Origin: Thalassiosira profunda
Taxonomy: Eukaryota > Bacillariophyta > Thalassiosirophyceae > Thalassiosirales > Thalassiosiraceae
NCBI GenBank assembly: GCA_036939355.1
Contig: JALLAP010000188.1
Location: 1-17,450, forward strand
Length of the DNA stretch: 17,450 bases
Reading direction: 5' to 3'
The position numbers and the translations under genes are program-made. Shown piece after piece: positions 8,053 to 15,805 of this stretch (positions are counted from its first letter, which is position 1; each line of letters begins with the position of its first letter). The notes under the pieces were generated by a model. The model was not told where the DNA came from. It did not search any database and saw only the letters and a list, made by a program, of their open reading frames with translations.

Positions 8053-8837
8053 CTTCGGTTATGTGTTATGTGTGTGAGCGGAGGCTTGGACACGCCGGCC
8101 GTCGGACCGAGACCGAGAGGCAGCGCCGGTTGCATCGACGTTGATGAGCCGCGGCGCGCGCCGGGCATCTTGACTGGCGGCACCATGCCGGCAACAACGG
8201 CATGCAGCTCTGCTTGCTCTTGTGCGTTTGGGCAAGCTACAAGAAGGGTGATGCGACAGTATTGGAGACAGTTCTTCCAGTACCGTTTACTTAACGAAAA
8301 CAATGTGATGTCAAGACTGCGAAGATGACGCACTGCATTTCAACGCCAAAGGCAAGCAGCAGCTGTCAAGGCAGCTTCTCCAACGAAGCCCAAACATCAG
8401 TCGGAGTGTTGCAAAAAAACAGCGGAAGCAAGCAGGAAGCCAGGCAAGCAAAGCAACGGCTTGATTGGGCGGGGCTCGTCGGCAACAACGACGGCGTGAT
8501 TGAATCTCGAACGGCCAGGGACAGGTGCATAACATTCAGGTGAAGGGGCACTGCGGAACGTCGTCGGCGGTAAACGAGGACAGGGGCGCTGCTGATCGCT
8601 TGAGGACCGTTGGGGCGAGCGAATCTTGGTCTGAATCTCGGGGCTGGTGGTGCTCGACGGCGCGCATCGCCGAAGTGGCCGTTCGTCTGTTTTGCAACTC
8701 CCCCCGAAGAACAATTGCGGTTTGCAATAGCAGCCCTGTCACTTTTATTGACGACGCGGGCGGGCGGATCTCGAACGCCAACGCATCGGAGAACTCACAA
8801 CATCGGCCCCGCAGCGGGATCAGAATCACTCAGCACG
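8053..8837. promoter_or_regulatory. Long divergent intergenic region between the DUF1275/EF-hand and MgtC-like genes
   Basis: At 785 bp it is the longest non-coding stretch in the window, lying between two divergent ATGs (8052 minus, 8838 plus). Open frames crossing it start at non-ATG codons or overlap real genes in other frames, so I call no gene. I see no tRNA, repeat array or mobile-element end. It must contain both promoters and could hide a non-coding exon. Confidence 0.45.
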
Positions 8838-10199
8838 ATGCGACGCTATTGTCCGCTCTCGGCGGCGGCGGTGCTCTTCCTGCTCTGCGGGGAGGCGGCG
8901 GGGTTCGCACCCAGCAACACTTGCAAACGGTCGCCCATCAGCCCTCCACCGACGGTGCCGGGAGTGGCATCCAAGATTGCGGGTGGGAAGAGGCCCGATT
9001 TGCAGTCCAGCACTCGCCTAACGTCGACCTACGTCGAGGCGAGGCACGCCTCCGCGAGGCCGTCGCGGCTTCTGCGCCAGGCTCTGGGTATCAGGCAGTG
9101 GGCGTCAAACATCTCGAGGAGAAGAAGGGCCAAACAGGCCCTCGCGGTGATACTCGGGGCACTGATTTTGTTTGGACCGGCCTTCTCGCCGGCGAACGCA
9201 GCGACCGCCACGGTGGCTTCAGCCCCGGGGGCAGCAGCGGCGGGAAGGGGAATCTCGCCCGTGATGCCCTTCTCGAGTCAGTCTCGGGCGCTGGGGAGCT
9301 TCAACTTTCTGCCCACCAAAGCCGAGCTGGAGCTCTGCTTTCGGCTGCTCTACGCCGTGTGCTCCGGCGCCTTCATTGGCTTGGAGCGATCGTCCTCCGA
9401 CAGACCCGCGGGCATTCGCACGATGGCACTGGTGGGGCTCGGAGCGTGCGTATACACCGTCTGTTCGACGCACGGCTTCCTCCCGCACACCGCGCTAGGG
9501 TGCGCGCCGGGGTCACCGCTCCTAGCTAGCGTGAAGGTGGATCTGAGCCGCATGGCCTCCAACGTCGCGACGGGCGTGGGGTTCCTCGGAGCCGGGGCGA
9601 TTCACAAGGCCAAGCTTCATGGCAACGGCAGCGAAGCGCAAAATGTCGTGAGCGGTCTCACCACCGCTGCGGCTATTTGGGTATCGGCAGCCGTTGGCAT
9701 TGCGAGTGCCGTTGGCTTGTACTTCGTCGGTGCCGTGTCGACGTTTGCTACAGTGGCTGTTCTCAAGTATGCTCGTCTCCCGAAGGAGGAAGAACCTGGT
9801 TTCTCGTGGGAGCCGCGACCATTGGACGTTGCGGAGAATCAAGATACCGTTCGAGAGAGGAGACTTCAAGCAACTCCTCTTCCTACGAGACAAGATGCAA
9901 TTTCAGGCCTGGTTGGAATGCGAGACGCAAGCGGCTACGATCCTCATACAAACTCATTCGTCGACGAAGACATTATCGAGGCGTACTCCAAGCACTCTCG
10001 CCACCCGGTTCCTGCGAATCAGGCAATCGATCCAAGATTAGAGAAGTACCTTCGTACCCGGCTCAGTAGAGAAACGAACGAGAAGGATGTCGTTCAAGAC
10101 CAAGGGCTCCAGAAGGAGTCGAAGAAGGTGCTGATAGAGGAAGAGCAAGAGATCATATCGTACAATGTCACCGATGGGGATACGTCTGTCGAGCCGTAA
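8838..10199 (+). CDS. Plastid-targeted MgtC/SapB-family membrane protein
   Basis: 453 residues from the ATG at 8838; the frame is open further upstream but begins there at a TTG. A signal peptide (1-21) ends at AGFAP, the diatom plastid-import motif with F23 after cleavage. A second hydrophobic stretch at 99-121, preceded by four arginines (94-97) and ending in PANA-A, looks like a thylakoid lumen-type signal. Residues ~165-310 are the MgtC domain: GLERSSSDRPAGIRT (181-195) matches the G-x-E-R...P-A-G-x-R-T signature, followed by GVGFLGAGAI (246-255), SGLTTAAAIW (272-281) and about five membrane segments. The family is bacterial, linked to magnesium and phosphate homeostasis; its own transport role is disputed. 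The C-terminal ~140 residues are hydrophilic, acidic and unrecognised. I infer a plastid envelope or thylakoid protein. Confidence 0.9.
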   Translation: MRRYCPLSAAAVLFLLCGEAAGFAPSNTCKRSPISPPPTVPGVASKIAGGKRPDLQSSTRLTSTYVEARHASARPSRLLRQALGIRQWASNISRRRRAKQALAVILGALILFGPAFSPANAATATVASAPGAAAAGRGISPVMPFSSQSRALGSFNFLPTKAELELCFRLLYAVCSGAFIGLERSSSDRPAGIRTMALVGLGACVYTVCSTHGFLPHTALGCAPGSPLLASVKVDLSRMASNVATGVGFLGAGAIHKAKLHGNGSEAQNVVSGLTTAAAIWVSAAVGIASAVGLYFVGAVSTFATVAVLKYARLPKEEEPGFSWEPRPLDVAENQDTVRERRLQATPLPTRQDAISGLVGMRDASGYDPHTNSFVDEDIIEAYSKHSRHPVPANQAIDPRLEKYLRTRLSRETNEKDVVQDQGLQKESKKVLIEEEQEIISYNVTDGDTSVEP

Positions 10200-10528
10200 C
10201 TCGGTGAGGTACAAGAAGTGTCAAGAGAATGTAGAGTTGTGAATGTGCATGTAAATTAGAGACCACAAATCTCTTTGAGGCTCCACTTCCATTCCGAGGT
10301 GCTGAGAAGAGACCAACTTTCAATGTGACCTTGGTGGTCCTCTCAACGCCGCCTTCTCCTTCTCTTGCTGGGTATCCTTCACGTGATCTTCGTCACGTGA
10401 TCTCTGGTCACGGATCCGCAAAAGACAACGTGCTTCCCACGATAGCCCCCGCGGCCCTTACCCCCTGACCCCCTGGCCACCCCATCCCCTACTGGCAGCG
10501 CCGCGCCCGTTGACGGGGTCTCTGCAAA
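10200..10528. other. Intergenic region between the MgtC-like and Rad5/HLTF-like genes
   Basis: The 329 bp carry the MgtC-like gene's 3' UTR and the helicase promoter. A weak hairpin (AGAGA...TCTCT near 10257-10274) and a tandem G-box pair at 10379-10403 are visible. No AATAAA was found and no gene is supported. Confidence 0.5.
10379..10403. promoter_or_regulatory. Tandem G-box pair (TCACGTGATCT x2, 14-bp period)
   Basis: The 11-mer TCACGTGATCT occurs at 10379-10389 and again at 10393-10403, each containing the 8-bp palindrome TCACGTGA. The copies lie about 125-150 bp upstream of the helicase ATG, on the expected side for a promoter. A further GGTCAC half-site follows at about 10406. CACGTG is the class-type site for bHLH and bZIP factors. 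The regulatory role is inferred. Confidence 0.45.
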
Positions 10529-13500
10529 ATGTCTTCCGATCCGGTTGTCATCGATTCCGACTCCGAAGAGGAGATGGACGACCTGCCTGATTGGCGCGTC
10601 GGATCTGGAGAATACCAAATCGTCGGCATCAGATATTATAATGGCGTCGCCCACCCCGGCGAGTTCGTCACCCTTGTGAGGGAGCCGAGCAACCGTGAGA
10701 TCTAATCTTCGTTTGACCACATCATTTGTCAATGCTGCGCTCATTATTTATATATCTCTTGCTCTTGACGCACACAGCCTACGACCGCAATGCGATCCGC
10801 GTGGACAACCTCCACGGGCAGAAGGTTGGGCATATCAAAGCCACGATGGCAAAGCACCTCGCCCCGGTGATGGACGATAGCAGCCGCCTGGGAGTGCGGC
10901 TGGAGGGGACCATTCCGCGCAGGGGGAGCGCCTACAATGTGAGTGCTTGGATGCTGCGTTTTCATTCATTAAATGTGCACATCTAATGCATCAATCTCCC
11001 CCGTCGTTGGTACATTGCAGCTGCCCCTCGTGCTGGATTTCTACAGCACCGACCCCTCGGAGGAGACCGCGAGGACCACCGCCCAAACGCTGCAAAGCAC
11101 CCTCCGCAGCGACTACCACTTTCGCCTGACGGAGGACTTCGCTCCGGCGGGCAAATCCTCGTCTCCCGCCCCGGCCGTGTCGGTGGTGAAGAAGAAGCTC
11201 GATTGGAACGCCCAGCAGGCGGCGTTGGACGAGATGTTTGATAAGCATCTCAAGGAGCAGTATGCGGATCTGCCTGATATTGACATGCCCAGTTGCTTGC
11301 AGGGCATTACGCTCCTGGATTATCAAATCCAAGGTACGAAATCCTTGCAACTGTGCTCTCATGCATCGCATGCACCTTTTTTCTGACCTATTCCATCCTT
11401 GCAAATCCAGGCATCAAGTGGCTGGTCAAGCGGGAGAAAGATGCGGCCCCAGCGCCGTTCTATAAAAAAGTGACCGAGAAGGGCCAAACGATGTATCTTT
11501 GCGACATCACGCAGTCGTCGCAGGCCGAGGCGCCCAAGCCCACCCGCGGTTCCATCTTGTGCGATGAAATGGGGCTCGGGAAGAGCATTCAGACCCTCGG
11601 ATTGATTCTGCTTGCGCCTCCCGAGGGAGTGGAGTACAAAGTGCCGGAGAGCGCCGTGGCTGCCGAGGCAAAGTCTCCCGTGGCTGCGAAGAGATGCACG
11701 CTGATCGTGTGCCCCGTGTCCGTCCTATCGAATTGGACGGATCAGGTCGCTCAGTTCATTGCTCCGGGGGTTCTGAACGTTGAGCTGTACCACGGACCGA
11801 ATCGCCACGATATTCTTCCGGATGTGAGGACTGGCGGGGTGGACATTTTGCTCGTTTCGTACAATACTCTCGCGGCAGACTTTGATGCCAATGGAAAGGG
11901 AGGTGCGCCGAAGAAGAAGAAAGCGAAGCGAGAGAGCATCTTCGACATTGACTTCCACCGCATCGTTCTCGACGAAGCGCACACAATTCGCAATAGCAAG
12001 ACGCGCAGTTTCAAGGCCGTCTCGCTCATCAAGGCGGACCGAAAGCTTGCTTTGACTGGCACGCCGTTCGTGAACACGGCGGACGACATCTTCAGCCTCG
12101 TCTCGTTCCTTGGCGTGGAACCGCTCAACGAGCAGGCTGTCTTCCGGCGAGCTATCACGCAGGCCATCAAGAATGGAGATGAGATTGGTTTGGCCAGACT
12201 CCGAACGACAATGGGCTTCCTCTCCCTCCGGAGGTCCAAGCAGAACGTCAACATCAAACTCGTCGAGAAGGAGGTCCAGCTCTGCAGCGTCGAGTTCATG
12301 GAGGACGCTCACAAGCAGGTGTACGATGCTCTGTTTGGAACGGTGCGCTGTGCAATGGAGGCAATCCTGGGAGAGGAGAGCAGCGCCCTCAAAAATTATT
12401 CGGTAATCTTCGAAAAGCTTCTTCGTCTGCGTCAGGCTTGCTGCTCGGGCCTCCTCCTCACCCAAGAACGCCGTGATGTCGCAATCAAAGTGTGGAACGA
12501 GCTGCAAAAGTCAAAGGCGAGCAAGAAACTGACAGCGGAGGAAGGTCTTGTGTTGCTTGAGAAGTTGCGGTCGGCCTTTGCGGAAGAGACGACGCCCGAG
12601 TGTGGAATATGCTTGATGGAGATGGAGGAGTGCGATGGAACGGTACTGCGGAAATGCGGGCACGTCTTCTGTAAACTCTGCATCGGGCAGGTTATCGCGC
12701 GATCGAACAAGAAGTGCCCTTACTGCCGTCAGGCGTTTTCCGAATCTGACATCGTGTCGATGGTACAGGCGTCAACCGCAGCGAAGGAGACATCTGATGA
12801 GAAACCGTCCGGCGATCTTGCCTTTGGGACGCCTCCCAAAATCCAAGCCCTCCTCGCAGCCATCCAGGAAATGAAGAACGACGAGAAAGGCGTCATCTTC
12901 TCCCAGTTCACCTCTCACCTCGACATCAGTAAGTCACCAGTGTCTACTATCGCATCATGCTGCTTGGTTCATTTTTCTCACTTCTCATGGCTTGCGTCAA
13001 ACAATCGATTTCAGTCGGAGCGGCCATGAAGGAGGAAGGCCACGCCTTTGTTCGTATTGATGGATCGGTCCCTGCTCAGAAGCGCATCCAGCGCATCCAA
13101 CGGTTCAACGCTGAGGATGCAACCGAGTCTCCGCGATTCATTTTGTGCTCGCTGCTTGCGGCAGGCACAGGACTCAACCTGANCTGAGGATGCAACCGAG
13201 TCTCCGCGATTCATTTTGTGCTCGCTGCTTGCGGCAGGCACAGGACTCAACCTGACCAGGGCCAACCATGCCTTCATGATGGATGTGTGGTGGAATGAAG
13301 CAGTGGAATCCCAGGCGATGGATCGCATCCATCGCATCAGTCAGACTCGAAAGGTGCACGTGTCGCGCTTCGTGATGAAGGGAAGTATCGAGGAGCGGAT
13401 CATCAAGGTCCAAGAGCGCAAGAGTTTGCAGGCGAAGGGCGTGCTCCAGAAGCTCAAGGGTGACGAGAAGCGCAAGGCCCTTCTCGGCGATCTGCGCGGC

Positions 13501-13542
13501 CTCCTCGACATTGATGACGGTCAACTGAAGCTCGAGAATTGA
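10529..13542 (+). CDS. HLTF: Rad5/HLTF-type HIRAN-SNF2-RING DNA translocase and E3 ubiquitin ligase (5 exons)
   Basis: Exons 10529-10694, 10778-10938, 11021-11333, 11411-12928 and 13015-13542 splice in frame; introns are 83, 82, 77 and 86 nt with GT-AG ends. With the 72-bp assembly duplication at 13111-13255 counted once, the product is 870 residues. An acidic N-terminus precedes a HIRAN domain (~28-130), which in HLTF grips 3' ends of single-stranded DNA. Y36, N55, Y57 and D58 match the DNA-contact residues of human HLTF. The SNF2 ATPase has Walker A DEMGLGKS (265-272) and motif II DEAH (401-404; Rad5/HLTF usually DEGH). The C3HC4 RING (C611, C614, C629, H631, C634, C637, C649, C652) sits inside the helicase. 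The C-terminal lobe ends with QAMDRIHRISQ (795-805). Known relatives remodel stalled replication forks and polyubiquitinate PCNA in the nucleus. It ends 130 bp from the opposing RPA-N/BTB gene. Confidence 0.94.
13111..13255. repeat. 72-bp exact direct duplication around a single N (assembly join 1)
   Basis: 13111-13182 and 13184-13255 are identical 72-mers separated by N13183. The duplication sits inside the helicase motif V region and shifts the frame by 73 nt. Counting it once gives a continuous AAGTGLNLTRANHAF reading as in all SNF2 proteins. It is best explained as two contigs overlapping by 72 bp that were joined with an N instead of merged. Confidence 0.93.
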
Positions 13543-13672
13543 GCGTCTGTTGGCTTGTTTGGCCCGCGCTCGCTCTTGCCCTTGGATGCTTTCGTGCAAT
13601 GGTGTGGCATTAGATCGTAGGCGTACAAATGCATCTGCTACTATTACACAAAGCTGAACGAAATGGCCACCT

Positions 13673-15458
13673 CTACAGAGATACCACATCATTGGCCTTG
13701 CCCTTCAACAAATTCTCGACTTGCTCCTCCCTGTACAACAGCTCCGCCTTGACGTCATCTAGCTCGATTTTGGCAGCACACAAAGCCTTCTCCAACAGCT
13801 CCACCTGCAATTCAGGCGGTAAATCGCGGTGCTCAATCTGATTTGCTCCGAGAATGCGAGAGATGTTCTTGTCCCGGCTCTCCAACGCCAGAAGCGGCTT
13901 GGCGAGCGTCTCCTTCCACTCTTCCACGCACGCTTCGACGCATCTTGCACGAAGCACATTGTCAGTGTCAGACAAGTTGACCCCCGCCTTCTCTTCTTCC
14001 GCCACTGCNGACGCATCTTGCACGAAGCACATTGTCAGTGTCAGACAAGTTGACCCCCGCCTTCTCTTCTTCCGCCACTGCCACTTTGAGCAGCGGCAAC
14101 GCCGCTTTGCGGGAGACTGTGTGTGGAAGTCCAACGTCAGAACGAACAATATGCAGAAAAATAAGGCATAGATGAGTTCAGAACGCACCCGAGGGCATCA
14201 CCTCGTTCCGCGTGCATTTCATCAACAACGGCATGTCCACCGCGCCTCCCTGCGTCTGGCAATATTTCAGCACGATGTCACTGAGCTTCTTCGAACGACA
14301 TCTCAGTTTGTTCGACGAGACGATTCTCTCAAAGGAGTAAGGAGGCAGTTTTGTCAGAGTCCGCCTATTGATTTCCTCGATGCGCTCCGCAAGAATGTCA
14401 ATGGATGCTTGTTCCAGTTTCTCATCGTGGAATGTAATCGATTCGTTGAGGTACGTCGCAGCGGTTTCGAGACAGAAGTCCCCCCGGATGAACGCAGAGG
14501 CCAGCTTCCACAGTGAGCGCATGCCAAAATAATGGGCCAGGTGACGGATGGCCGTTGCATTCTTCGTGATGAATTTCACAGTCTTGTCGGAGTATATGTA
14601 GTCAAGGATGGCGGGGAATGCATCAGCGGCCGAATCTTCCAGGCTGATACGGCTTGTGCTGCTCTCAAACTCTGAGAGGTGGCTCTGCTTGAAGAGGGTG
14701 GCAAAGTACTCGCTACGGCGCGGTCCCACCGACAGAATGGCCTTGTGCACATGATATGTCTGTGTGGAGGGCTGGCTGTCCGCCTGGCTCAACTCCCTCG
14801 CTCGGTGCTCTTTGCCGTGTTTGCTGTGTCCGTAATACTTGTCCTTCCCCGGGGACTTTGCAATCACAGCGGAAGGAGGCGACGGAGAATGCATCCGAGT
14901 CACCTCAATCGTCCAGTCACTGAAATTGCTCGTCTCATCCCCCGAACTCCAAGTCAGTGGCTCCTCCGTTTCCGAACCATCGTCCCAATCGTCATCGTCC
15001 ACGCTGAAGTAGTGGTCGCCATCCTTGACGTCCCGCTTGTGCATGCTGTCCAAGATCGACACGGGGTTTCCGAGCACCGCGTCCGGGTGTTCTTCCAAGA
15101 TATCGACCTCGCTGATGGAAACAATGTGGATGTTGTCATCCGTGATGTTGTACTGATACGTCTTGACCTTGACGAGCGTGAACTCCTCAAGCTGACCGCT
15201 CTCCACCAAGTGGGTAAGGCGGGTGCTGATGACCACCTCGATCAAGTGCTCGCCGTCCGAGAGACCCGCCCAGTAGACGTCAGTCAGCGCATTAGCAGGA
15301 ACGCGTCGGATGCTCACGAGCTGCAATGTGGGCTGCTTGACATCACCGCCGTCGTGCCCCGAGAAGTGGCCCTCTGATTCAATAAGGCCCCGTATGCCCC
15401 CCTCTGTGAGGAGGGCTCCGCGTCGGCAGCCCCCTTCCTCAGGCGCGCGGCCTTCCAT
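13673..15458 (-). CDS. RPA70 N-terminal-like domain fused to BTB/POZ-BACK protein (2 exons)
   Basis: Exon 1 is 15458-14189 and exon 2 is 14116-13673. The 72-nt intron has donor GTGCGT and acceptor CACAG, phase 1. Counting the 72-bp duplication at 13937-14081 once gives 546 residues. Residues ~16-134 match the replication protein A large-subunit N-terminal OB domain: LTEGGIRGLI, PTLQLVSIRR, GLSDGEHL, LTHLVESGQL, the D-x-L-E strand and the closing LGNPVS. An acidic linker (150-175) follows. The BTB/POZ domain (~180-322, HVHKAILSVGPRRSEYF at 237-252) has an inserted Ser/Lys loop, and a BACK-like helical part reaches ~400. Exon 2 adds a Leu/Glu-rich coiled coil. RPA-N domains recruit DNA-damage proteins and BTB domains dimerise and often bind cullin-3, so a nuclear adaptor is plausible. 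If exon 2 were not used, exon 1 alone would stop at 14178 (426 residues). Confidence 0.85.
13937..14081. repeat. 72-bp exact direct duplication around a single N (assembly join 2)
   Basis: 13937-14008 and 14010-14081 are identical 72-mers flanking N14009, in exon 2 of the RPA-N/BTB gene. Counting it once keeps the frame through LKVAVAEEEKAGVNL into the rest of the exon. It has the same unit length and single N as the join at 13183, so it is the same kind of scaffolding artefact. Confidence 0.93.
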
Positions 15459-15549
15459 ATTGCAATTCAGCGGTCGTTAATAGTTCAGCGGTCGTTCGTC
15501 GATGTTTCGAAGAGTAAAGCGGACCGCGGCCTTCTATTGCAATTCAGCG
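15458..15549. repeat. Short direct repeats at the 5' end of the RPA-N/BTB gene
   Basis: TTCAGCGGTCGTT occurs at 15466-15478 and 15484-15496. The longer word TATTGCAATTCAGCG occurs at 15458-15472 and again at 15535-15549. The cluster touches the ATG of the minus-strand gene and lies in the divergent promoter shared with ALG2. It could be protein-binding sites or local duplication. Confidence 0.6.
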
Positions 15550-15805
15550 TCGGTGTCTCGTCGGCGAAGGGTTGGGGCCGTCGTCGAAGGGTGCGAGGCG
15601 CCAAGTCTGGTGCAGCGGCTTCAAATTGATGTAGGGGTGTGCAAAATGTAAGTACGAGTGTCTTGTCTCATCACTAGTATTATGATTGCCTGTATTTGGT
15701 GAATAAATGATGATGTCCACCCAAGCTTTGCAGAGACCTAATGGGCCTGCGGCGACCTCGAGCCTCGGGTGACAACCTAACTTACCGACGCCTCCCCACG
15801 CAACG
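15459..15805. promoter_or_regulatory. Divergent promoter region between the RPA-N/BTB gene and ALG2
   Basis: The 347 bp between the two divergent ATGs contain the short direct repeats at 15458-15549 and an AT-richer stretch at about 15640-15715 that includes AATAAA at 15702-15707. That hexamer is probably fortuitous, since no plus-strand gene ends nearby. I see no gene in it. Confidence 0.45.

Noticed and set aside
8525..9529. Long plus-strand frame of 334 codons overlapping the MgtC-like gene
   Set aside because: Its translation has no recognisable domain and it overlaps the clear MgtC coding frame; it is a shadow of GC-rich coding sequence.
10745..10757. TATA-like ATTTATATATCTC
   Set aside because: It lies inside the first intron of the helicase gene, just before its acceptor, and is more likely the AT/pyrimidine-rich intron end.
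11725..12507. 260-codon antisense frame inside the helicase
   Set aside because: It lies opposite conserved SNF2 motifs and shows no independent features.
13111..14188. Frameshifts suggesting the helicase and BTB genes are pseudogenes
   Set aside because: Both breaks coincide exactly with N-flanked 72-bp duplications; counting each unit once restores conserved motifs without any other change.
14117..14201. Alternative donor GTGATG at 14201 for the RPA-N/BTB intron
   Set aside because: Joining it to the acceptor at 14117 gives phase 0 and a wrong frame in exon 2; the GTGCGT donor at 14188 keeps the frame.
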